Of a stretch of DNA of 13,661 nt, positions 1 to 6,967 are shown piece by piece. The stretch is taken from NCBI GenBank assembly GCA_017454585.1, contig JAFTCU010000026.1:1-13661 (forward strand). Direction: 5' to 3'. Positions within the stretch are counted from its first letter, which is position 1. Each line of letters opens with the position of its first letter. The stretch comes from Thermoguttaceae bacterium. GTDB lineage: Bacteria; Planctomycetota; Planctomycetia; Pirellulales; Thermoguttaceae. The position numbers and the translations under genes were made by a program. The notes beneath the pieces were generated by a model. The model saw only the letters and a list, made by a program, of their open reading frames with translations, ran no database searches and was not told where the DNA came from.

Positions 1-1585
1 CCCCGTTTTCTTTCGCGGCGTGCAGTTTGCTGTCCTGGCGGATCTCTTCGGAAAGGACCTCCAGGTAGTCTTTGGCCGCGGCAATCGGCGGGTGAAGGTT
101 CAGAAGCGAAACTTCCAGGATCTGGATCCCGATCTCATCTTCGTCCAGATGTTTCTGGAGGCGGTCCCGCAGTTCCTTGGCGAATGCCGCGCGGTCCACG
201 CTCATCACGTACGCCATCGTGCGGCCCATCGTCGCATCGACCAAGGCGCGGTACGCGTACTCGGAAACCGCGTTTTCGGGGTTCTGGCACTTTTCCACGT
301 AATCGAAAAAGCCTGACGGATCCTCTTTGATCTTGAACTGGACCATCGCGTTCACGACGAACGATTCTTCCTGATTCAGCGGGATCTCAAACTCCGTGCC
401 GTGTTCTTTCGTCCAGATGTACGAATACTCCGTGGCCGTGACTTTCTCGAAACCGACGGGCAGCATGGAGATTTTCTTGACCGGGAACGCCATCACCGTC
501 CCGAACGGGTACGGGATTTTCAGGTGAATTCCCGGCTGAATGATCTCGCGGTGGATCTTCCCGAAGTCTTTCCGGACCCCAAACTCGCCCAGCCGAATCA
601 CGTACAGCGAGGAAAGGGCCCACGCCATGACGCAGACCATCACGATCGCCGGGACCATCGCACGGGCGACGAAGCGGATCGACCAGGAGGAGCGGAAGCT
701 CACGCCCCACTTTTTCTCCATCGTGAAGAAGAAACTCTTGATCGGATTCCCGCGCACGAAAACCATGTAACGCAGGAAGACCGTTGTAGGCGACTTGAAC
801 GTGTCCTGCGTTCCTTTGGTGGTCATCCACCCGGAAAACAGGCGGCAGAGCTGCTCGACCGAAATGAGCAGGATCCAGCTCAGGAAGAAAATCACCAGAG
901 CGGTTTCCGGCCACGTGACGATTTGCCGCAGGAGCATCGCGATCGAGAAGCATGCCAGCGACCAGCACGCCTCCCACGAGGCCTCCATCATGGATTCAGC
1001 TTCCGGAAGGTCCGTTGAGCGTGCGGCTTCGGGATCGTTTGCGATCGTGTCATAGGCACGGGCCATTATGAGCCACACGATGCTCCCGGCCATCGCGAGA
1101 ATGGCGATCAAAACACACTGGCCTTCTGGAACGAGCAGGATTTTGTCAATCGGGAAAGTCCACTTCCAAAAGGCGTATGCCGCGAAAGCCGCAAACAGAA
1201 CCGTGGGCAAAATCCCCATCAGGAGGAAATGGATATTGCTTGCCTGCTCAAATTCGATCTCGTAAGGATTTTCGACGTTAGTCCCCCATTCCGGCTTTTT
1301 CCAGACCTTGACCTCGGCGAGTTTCGCACGCATCCGGCCAGCATGAAAAACCAGGAAGGACGTGACGGCAATCAGTGAAAACTCGATTCCCAGTACGCTT
1401 ATAAGAAGCGACCCGGAACCATAAAGCCTCAGACCATAAATAAAGAAGATGAGGGCCAGAACCGCCGCGAGCCCGGCAGAAGCCAAAACCAGCCCATGCC
1501 AGCCGCCGCTTTTTCCGCCAGATGAACTGGCCGATCCGGGAGATGGATTTTTGTTCGGAGCGTTTTCAAATTCGGAATCAGTCAT
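1..1585 (-). CDS. HflK-like SPFH/band-7 membrane protein with polytopic N-terminal region (3' end outside window)
   Basis: Translating the minus strand from the ATG at 1585-1583 gives 528 residues with no stop before the window edge, so the C-terminus is missing. A short Ser/Gly-rich head is followed by hydrophobic segments at about residues 30-52, 58-81, 118-140, 157-176, 206-221 and 228-246. A last one at about 307-330 sits directly before the SPFH domain, which begins RLGEFGVRKDFGKI (331-344). The later HflK-type motif LEVSLLNLHPPIAA (490-503) is clear. In the family, HflK/HflC form large membrane rings that modulate the FtsH protease. E. coli HflK has a single N-terminal membrane segment, so the six extra segments are notable. 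An HflC partner would be expected beyond the left edge, but this cannot be seen. The ribosome binding site is weak (AGAG before the ATG). SPFH membership is secure; HflK rather than another SPFH class is likely. Confidence 0.88.
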   Translation of the reverse strand, partial: MTDSEFENAPNKNPSPGSASSSGGKSGGWHGLVLASAGLAAVLALIFFIYGLRLYGSGSLLISVLGIEFSLIAVTSFLVFHAGRMRAKLAEVKVWKKPEWGTNVENPYEIEFEQASNIHFLLMGILPTVLFAAFAAYAFWKWTFPIDKILLVPEGQCVLIAILAMAGSIVWLIMARAYDTIANDPEAARSTDLPEAESMMEASWEACWSLACFSIAMLLRQIVTWPETALVIFFLSWILLISVEQLCRLFSGWMTTKGTQDTFKSPTTVFLRYMVFVRGNPIKSFFFTMEKKWGVSFRSSWSIRFVARAMVPAIVMVCVMAWALSSLYVIRLGEFGVRKDFGKIHREIIQPGIHLKIPYPFGTVMAFPVKKISMLPVGFEKVTATEYSYIWTKEHGTEFEIPLNQEESFVVNAMVQFKIKEDPSGFFDYVEKCQNPENAVSEYAYRALVDATMGRTMAYVMSVDRAAFAKELRDRLQKHLDEDEIGIQILEVSLLNLHPPIAAAKDYLEVLSEEIRQDSKLHAAKENG

Positions 1586-2191
1586 TTTTTCTCTGTGTAT
1601 GGTGAAATGTTACTTGACTTGCGCACTTCGCGGTCAGTGGTCAACAGTCCATTTTACGTGAAAAGTCTGAAACGTACTTTTTCTCATTTTCAGCCAGAAG
1701 CAGAAAATATTTTCAACTATTATACCACAAAATTATTTATTTGCAATAGTTTTCCCATTTTAACCACTTGAAAAGTGGGAATATTTTGCTTGTTTTATTC
1801 AAAATACGCATATTTTCGCGAATCTGTTTTCTTTTATCGTTATTTTTTCCTGCTTTCTTTCTTTTTTCCCTGGAAGGTGGTGTCATTCAATTTAAGGAAA
1901 TGGTGATTAAATTGATGATTAGAAAGCTTTTAAGGAAGGGAGGATGCGAACGCTTTTTTTTACGTTCAAAGCATTTTAGCGGATCTAACCCGAATTTTGT
2001 CGTTTCGTTTCATTTTTCCCATTTTCCCTTTTCGTTTTCACTGGTTCTTAATCTGTGAAAAGTCTTTCGGCACTGGTCGAATCCCCTCAGAAACCGTCCT
2101 GAAATGACGAATAAAGCAAAAGATACGCACCTATATTGAAAAATATTTTAAAATTTTTGAGAAAAATCCTGAAAATCCCCCGGCCCGGTCG
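1586..2191. other. AT-rich divergent intergenic region without a convincing gene
   Basis: This is the gap between the divergent HflK-like gene and the pil promoter. It is rich in T and A runs. Apart from the minus-strand promoter at 1719-1746, the only small structure I could pick out is a perfect 6-bp hairpin, CCACTT-GAA-AAGTGG (1764-1778), just upstream of that promoter's -35 box. It could be an operator or chance. A 96-codon open frame at 1768-2058 reads as hydrophobic low-complexity sequence from T-rich DNA and is not called a gene. Confidence 0.6.
1719..1746 (-). promoter_or_regulatory. Sigma70-type promoter for the HflK-like gene
   Basis: On the minus strand, TTGCAA (1746-1741) and a perfect TATAAT (1724-1719) are separated by 16 bp. 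Transcription would start near 1712, giving a leader of about 127 nt before the ATG at 1585. It is the best match in this part of the gap and has the right orientation. Promoter activity is inferred from the consensus match only. Confidence 0.6.
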
Positions 2192-2220
2192 TTGACCAAA
2201 CATATATTTAATATTAAAAT
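2192..2220 (+). promoter_or_regulatory. Sigma70-type promoter for the pil-like operon
   Basis: TTGACC (2192-2197) and TAAAAT (2215-2220) are separated by exactly 17 bp in an AT-rich context. Transcription would start near 2227, leaving an untranslated leader of about 165 nt before the PilM-PilN start codon at 2393. No comparably good promoter was found in the gaps between the three downstream genes, which supports a single transcript. The call is by consensus match only. Confidence 0.6.
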
Positions 2221-2252
2221 AGAGGTCTGGGTTCCGTAAAAAAGACATATTC

Positions 2253-2360
2253 CCGCGGTGGGGCGATGACGTAAAACCGGAGGAGTTTTGGGGATTAGGA
2301 AATTACGATAATCACGGCTACTTCTCCGCCCCTGGCGGTTTACCTCCTGATTCAGGGGGT
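2253..2360 (+). promoter_or_regulatory. Structured 5' leader of the pil-like operon, candidate cis-regulatory RNA
   Basis: Several complementary segments overlap here. CCGC (2253-2256) plus GGGGCG (2260-2265) can pair with CGCCCC (2327-2332) plus GCGG (2335-2338). GTAAAACC (2271-2278) can instead pair with GGTTTAC (2337-2343) with one bulged A. Inside both, GGAGGAG (2279-2285) pairs with CTTCTCC (2321-2327) with one G-U. A further 8-bp hairpin, ACCTCCTG/CAGGGGGT (2342-2349/2353-2360), overlaps the end of the second stem and lies 19 nt before the AAGGA ribosome binding site (2380-2384). The outer stems cannot all form at once, as in a switch. I do not recognise a known riboswitch class. Pairing is seen by eye; function is inference. 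Confidence 0.35.
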
Positions 2361-2392
2361 GTAAAAATTAAAAATCAGCAAGGAAAAAACAG

Positions 2393-4861
2393 ATGGCTCG
2401 AAGCAATGCAGTCTGGGGAATCGACGTTGGAAACTGTTCACTGAAAGCGATGCGCGCCTATACGGACGACGCGAATCCGGGCATGGTGATCGTGGATGCG
2501 GTCGATTACATTGAGTATTCGCAGATTCTGACTCAACCGGGCGTGGATGCGGACGCGGAGGTCCGTGAAGCGCTCAAACTTTTTCTTTCCCGTAACTCAA
2601 TTAAGGGGGATAAAATTGCATTCGCGATGAGCGGCCAGAACGGTCTGGTCCGTTTTCTGAAGCTCCCGCCGATCGAACCGAAAAAAATCCCGGAAATCGT
2701 AAAATACGAAGCGAAACAGCAAATCGCCTTCCTGAATGAAGTGATATGGAAATGGCAGCGAATGGGTCAGCAGGCCCAGGAAACCGCGTTTCCGCTTGAG
2801 GTGGAAATTGGTTTGTTCGCCGTGAAGCGTGACCAGATTTTCAAGATGGTGACAATGAGTGATTCGCTCGGGATCCCGATCGACACGATTCAGCTTACGC
2901 CGTTGGTTCTGTATAACTACCTGATGCACGACGAGATGGGCGAGCTTCCGAGTATGGATGATTACGACCCGGAAAACCCGCCGCCGTATGTGGTAGTTCT
3001 TTCGATGGGTACCGACTCCACGGACCTCATTCTCACAAACGGATTCCGCGCCTGGCAGCGTAACCTCCCCATCGGCGGCAATCATTTCACGAAAGCCTTG
3101 ATGAAAGAGCTGAAGCTCACTTTTGCGAAGGCGGATCACCTCAAGCGCAATCTGGCCTCAAGTCAGGACAAAGTGGCGGTTCTGCGTGCGATGCAGCCGG
3201 TTTTCAATCAGTTCCAGAATGAAATCCAGCGTTCCCTCGGATTCTTCTCAAGCCTCGACCCGAACGCGCAGTACGAGCGCGTGATCGGGCTTGGAAACGC
3301 GATGAAGCTGACCGGTTTGACCCGATACCTCTCCCAAAACCTGGGTATTGACGTGGTAACGGACAAACTGTTTCCGAATCTCGATACATCGAACCTCGCC
3401 GACAGTTCGCTCATCAAGGAAAACCTTTCGACATTTGGCACGTGTTACGGTCTTTGCCTGCAAGGACTGAAAAAGGGCACGCTCAACACGAACTTCCTGC
3501 CGGGTGATGTGGTTCTTACGCGTTTGATCAATTCGAAGAAGCCGTGGATGCTTGCCGCTACGGTTCTTCTGATGCTCGGTTCCGCGATCGGGTTTGCCGC
3601 TCAAATGCGTGTCCAGCCCTCCGTTTCGGATAAAAACTGGCAGGTGGCTGAATCGAAAGCGGAGGGACTTTCAAGCCAGGCGAAGAATTTCCGTGACGCC
3701 ATCGCGACGCAGGAAGAGACATTCCAGAATCTCGATAAAATGGGTGAGAATTTCATCATGGGATTCCGAAGCCGAACCGCGTGGCTGGAACTGCTGACTG
3801 GAATTAATGCCTGTCTCCCGGTCGAGTCGGCCCCACTTCCGGATGAAAGCAAACTCACTGCTGAGGAATGCGCTAACGAGATCATGAACCGCAAAGAACT
3901 GCACATCGTGAACATCGAGGCGCAGCCCCTTTCGGAATACGAGTCCCAGGAATGGATGCGAGTCGCGATCCTCTCAACCAACGGTGAGATCCTTCCGGAT
4001 AACCTGAAAAAGACATACAGAAAAATTGCTGCCGCAGCCGCCAAAGCCGCCGCCGCTGTTGGGGATGAAGAAGAGGCTGAAGCCGCGGATGACGGTGAAG
4101 AAAGCCCGATGGACGCTCTGATTCGTACCGCGCTGGCGCCTGAAAAGAATACGGCACTTGCTTCCACGTCGGAAGACGGAGAGGAAGGTGAGGCGAGCGA
4201 GGAGGCTTCCGCAGATGAAGGATCGGCTTCTGAAGGGGCCGGTGAAGGTGAAGAAGACGAGGAAGGCGCTCCCAAGCCGAAAAAACCCGCAAGATGGATC
4301 GTTTCGATCTATGGTTACCACTGGCACAACGGAAATCAGGAGAGGATCAAATTCGATAAATTTGTCGAAGAATCATTCCTGAGTAAAATGACGGGACCTG
4401 ACGCTCTGGAGTTCAAACTCCCCCTGCTGAAATCGGCGGCTTTGATTGATCCGGAGGCTCAGGGCGCTGAAGTGGTTACGATGCGTGATTTGGGCGTGCG
4501 TTATCCGGTCATTATTAATAAAGCGATCGAAGCGAGTTTCAACGGCGGCTGGAAAGATATTCGAACCCGTGAAATTCGTGACGAATATATGCTGACTCCG
4601 GCGGCCATGAACACGCGGACGAGAGCCCCCATGGTTATGGACACGATGAATCCGGAGGGGGTCCAGGAAATTCCGAAACGCACCGGACGCCGTTACGATT
4701 TTGTCATTCATTTCCTTTGGGAGCCGAAATCGGCAGTGGACCGCGCGGAACTCCGTGTTGCCATTCAGGAAGCGGAAGCAAAACGTGCGGCAGAAGAAAA
4801 AGAAGCGCAGGAAATGCTCGACGGCGAAGAGTCTGAAGGATCGAATGATTCCGAGGAATAA
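2393..4861 (+). CDS. PilM-PilN fusion, type IV pilus/type II secretion inner-membrane platform protein
   Basis: The 822-residue protein starts at an ATG 8 nt after AAGGA. Residues 1 to about 355 are a PilM-type actin-like domain: phosphate-1 motif WGIDVGNCSLKAMR (8-21), PilM-like YEAKQQIAF (105-113), phosphate-2 region VVLSMGTDSTDL (201-212) with LPIGGNHFTKAL (225-236), and adenosine region VIGLGNAMKLTGL (297-309). It continues into LNTNFLP (364-370), which resembles the NLLP peptide of PilN. A membrane segment (385-403), a predicted helical stretch (415-450) and WLELLTGINACLPVE (464-478) follow, also in PilN fashion. An Ala/Glu/Asp-rich linker (about 545-630) precedes a domain starting RWIVSIYGYHWHNG (634-647), like the PilN ferredoxin-like core, and the tail is acidic. 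In the family, PilM is cytoplasmic and PilN spans the inner membrane, so the fusion would join both sides. PilM assignment is strong; PilN assignment rests on layout and short motifs. Confidence 0.88.
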   Translation: MARSNAVWGIDVGNCSLKAMRAYTDDANPGMVIVDAVDYIEYSQILTQPGVDADAEVREALKLFLSRNSIKGDKIAFAMSGQNGLVRFLKLPPIEPKKIPEIVKYEAKQQIAFLNEVIWKWQRMGQQAQETAFPLEVEIGLFAVKRDQIFKMVTMSDSLGIPIDTIQLTPLVLYNYLMHDEMGELPSMDDYDPENPPPYVVVLSMGTDSTDLILTNGFRAWQRNLPIGGNHFTKALMKELKLTFAKADHLKRNLASSQDKVAVLRAMQPVFNQFQNEIQRSLGFFSSLDPNAQYERVIGLGNAMKLTGLTRYLSQNLGIDVVTDKLFPNLDTSNLADSSLIKENLSTFGTCYGLCLQGLKKGTLNTNFLPGDVVLTRLINSKKPWMLAATVLLMLGSAIGFAAQMRVQPSVSDKNWQVAESKAEGLSSQAKNFRDAIATQEETFQNLDKMGENFIMGFRSRTAWLELLTGINACLPVESAPLPDESKLTAEECANEIMNRKELHIVNIEAQPLSEYESQEWMRVAILSTNGEILPDNLKKTYRKIAAAAAKAAAAVGDEEEAEAADDGEESPMDALIRTALAPEKNTALASTSEDGEEGEASEEASADEGSASEGAGEGEEDEEGAPKPKKPARWIVSIYGYHWHNGNQERIKFDKFVEESFLSKMTGPDALEFKLPLLKSAALIDPEAQGAEVVTMRDLGVRYPVIINKAIEASFNGGWKDIRTREIRDEYMLTPAAMNTRTRAPMVMDTMNPEGVQEIPKRTGRRYDFVIHFLWEPKSAVDRAELRVAIQEAEAKRAAEEKEAQEMLDGEESEGSNDSEE

Positions 4862-4988
4862 TTCCCGGCTGCTGGCCTGATTTATTGGAGAGTTTTTCCC
4901 GATTTTCATTCACTTCCCTATATTGACGGCGCAGAAAACGCTGTCCCGAAAAGTGCCAATACAAAACCTTTCAGATTGGGGCTGAATC

Positions 4989-6884
4989 ATGACTAAATTC
5001 CAAATCGTTTTAACCTATATAAAGAAGTACATTTTCTGGGTCATTTCCGGACTTTGCCTCATTATAACACTCATTGTCGGGACTTCTGTCACGGGAAGCA
5101 AGCAGGCCGATTTTAAAGCCAAAGTCGCTGAGATAGACAATCACTTCTCGGATATACAGCGGCTGGCCGGTGAGGATCTTCCGAACGAAATGATCGTGGA
5201 TCAGAAGAAAAAAGATGTCGCAAATCTGAAAGAAACCATCGTTGACGCGTGGTATCAGCTTTACAACCCACAGGTCCAGTATTTTGAAAACCTTTGGCCG
5301 AATTTCCGCAATGCAAAAGGTGATGTGGACGCTCAGGCCGCAGATTACCTGGATGAACTTCAGAAAGCGTGGCGCAGCCAGACTGTTTTCGATCAGACGG
5401 ATAATATGCCGTCGGAAGTTCAGGACGCCTACCGTCAGTACGTGACCCAGATTCAGGAATTTGACTTTATGACCCGTTACAAAATTTACGTTCCTCAGGC
5501 CGGAGTGGACGGAATGGAAGGCGCGGGGATGATCAATGGAATCGTCAATAATCAGGTTTTGGAAACGGCTGGCGCTACAGGCGTGGAACTTCCTTCTGAA
5601 GGAATGTGTACGTGGGATGATGTGAACCGTCAGCAAATGCGCCGCAGATTTCGTATTCTCTCCCGCCGTATCGGGAATGGAAAGACGATTTCAACGCGCA
5701 AAGTGCTTCTGGTTCAGGAAGACATTTGGATGTATGACATTCTGCTTGGCGCGATTTCCAAGATGAACGAAAAATCGGAAGGTTCCCACGATGCGGTCGT
5801 CAAAAGAATTTTCCGGATTGATATTGCGAGCGACGCATCAACACTAAACGCCAGTGCCGATGATTCACAGCAGCGTGGTTCCGGGCGCGCTTCCATTCGG
5901 GAGAGCAGAGGGGGAATAAACGAGAAAGACGAAAATGTCGTCTTTAACGCAGAGGAACGTGTTATTTCCGTCGCGGAGCCGCAGCGTACCGGCAACGAGG
6001 AACTTGGTGAAGGCGAAGTTCCTCCCGAAATGACCGAAGAGGAAGAAGGCTCGTCAGGCATGGCGGACTCGGAGTTCGAGGAGATCTTTGATTGCCGCTA
6101 CTGTGATTCCTACGGGAATTTTATGTCCTCGCTTGATTTGGCTGCCTACCTGAAAACCAAGCCGGAATATATCATGATGCCGGTTCACGTTAAAATCCTC
6201 ATCAACCAGAAAAAAATCCCGCAGTTCCTTTTGAACTGCCTTAACTCGGAAATCCCGATTTACATTCATCAAATCAGTATGCAGGCACGTGACCTGGACA
6301 GCATTCGTCATCATCTGGAGATCATTCCGGACGAGGAAGATGCCAACGCAGAAGGGGCAGAAGGGGCGAGCGGCACACCGCGTCAGGCGAGACGTGAACG
6401 CGGTTCCCGTGACGACCTCGGGAACGATATGGAAGACAATAGCACGCTGGAAATGCAGAATGAGACCATGTTCGACCCGACCAACGAGAATGGAGAAATC
6501 GACCGCCGCAAGCCAGAAGATGTCGAATTTGAAATGTGGGGGATGATTTGCCTCTTCAATAAACCGGATGAAAGCAAATTCGAAGCGGTTCTTGGTGATC
6601 AGGAAACCTCCGAAGGCAGTGAAGAGGAAGAAACCTCCGAAGAGGATGAGAACGCCGATGACGAGAACACTGACGACGAGAACACTGACGACGAGAACTT
6701 TGACGACGAGAACTTTGACGACGAGAACTTTGACGACGAGGAAGCGGCCGAGATGACTTCAGACGACGAGGAAACTCCTGAAGACACCACTGAATCCACC
6801 GATGAAACGGGGGAGGAACCTCCTGCGGCAGACGCAGAGGAACCCGTTGCAGATGATACCGCTGCTAACAATGACGAAAATTAG
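4989..6884 (+). CDS. PilO-like single-pass inner-membrane protein with acidic repeat tail
   Basis: The 631-residue protein begins 127 nt after the PilM-PilN fusion, with only a weak GGGG (4978-4981) before the ATG. A membrane segment at about residues 14-34 puts the rest outside the cytoplasm. A predicted helical stretch (about 38-160) follows. Two regions resemble the ferredoxin-like folds of PilN/PilO: a strand-helix stretch around LVQEDIWMYDILLGAISKMN (241-260), and PVHVKILINQKKIPQFLLNC (398-417) running into SEIPIYIHQISM. A third short segment, EFEMWGMICLF (513-523), may complete the second fold. Acidic disordered linkers lie at about 333-366, 446-510 and 536-631, the last with a DDENx tandem repeat. 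Position after PilM-PilN matches the usual pilM-N-O-P order. The PilO label is from topology and order, not a diagnostic motif. It could equally be a lineage-specific platform protein. Confidence 0.72.
   Translation: MTKFQIVLTYIKKYIFWVISGLCLIITLIVGTSVTGSKQADFKAKVAEIDNHFSDIQRLAGEDLPNEMIVDQKKKDVANLKETIVDAWYQLYNPQVQYFENLWPNFRNAKGDVDAQAADYLDELQKAWRSQTVFDQTDNMPSEVQDAYRQYVTQIQEFDFMTRYKIYVPQAGVDGMEGAGMINGIVNNQVLETAGATGVELPSEGMCTWDDVNRQQMRRRFRILSRRIGNGKTISTRKVLLVQEDIWMYDILLGAISKMNEKSEGSHDAVVKRIFRIDIASDASTLNASADDSQQRGSGRASIRESRGGINEKDENVVFNAEERVISVAEPQRTGNEELGEGEVPPEMTEEEEGSSGMADSEFEEIFDCRYCDSYGNFMSSLDLAAYLKTKPEYIMMPVHVKILINQKKIPQFLLNCLNSEIPIYIHQISMQARDLDSIRHHLEIIPDEEDANAEGAEGASGTPRQARRERGSRDDLGNDMEDNSTLEMQNETMFDPTNENGEIDRRKPEDVEFEMWGMICLFNKPDESKFEAVLGDQETSEGSEEEETSEEDENADDENTDDENTDDENFDDENFDDENFDDEEAAEMTSDDEETPEDTTESTDETGEEPPAADAEEPVADDTAANNDEN
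6657..6746 (+). repeat. 15-bp coding tandem repeat (DDENx)
   Basis: Six 15-bp units lie in frame in the PilO-like gene, residues 557-586. The unit is GACGACGAGAAC followed by ACT or TTT. The first begins GAT, and the last diverges to GAGGAAGCG after GACGAC. The three TTT-type junctions are identical, which points to recent slippage or unequal crossing-over. The product is a very acidic Asp/Glu/Asn chain. Copy number is likely to vary between strains. Confidence 0.9.
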
Positions 6885-6967
6885 CACGGCTTTACCCGAT
6901 GCCATTTCAGGATGGTGTATCGATAAAAACGAATAAAAAACAAAATTTCAAACAGGAATAAACGACT

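Noticed and set aside
387..1018. Long open frames on both strands inside the HflK-like gene
   Set aside because: They are in other frames of a continuous SPFH coding sequence and give Arg/His/Pro-rich products typical of shadow frames.
1768..2058. 96-codon plus-strand open frame in the intergenic region
   Set aside because: The product is Phe/Leu/Ser-rich low-complexity sequence from T-rich DNA, with no ribosome binding site and no recognisable domain.
2253..2360. Known c-di-GMP riboswitch in the pil leader
   Set aside because: I could not find the conserved core bases of class I or class II, so only an unnamed structured leader is reported.
3601..4275. 224-codon minus-strand frame opposite the PilM-PilN linker
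   Set aside because: It is a Ser/Ala-rich antisense image of the acidic Glu/Ala linker. The 90-codon Ser-rich frame at 6599-6871 has the same explanation.
4923..4951. Promoter before the PilO-like gene (TTGACG at 4923)
   Set aside because: No -10-like hexamer lies at 16-18 bp, so the gene is taken to be read from the operon promoter.
6657..6746. CRISPR-like array
   Set aside because: The repeats are 15 bp, contiguous, in frame and without spacers, so this is a coding tandem repeat.
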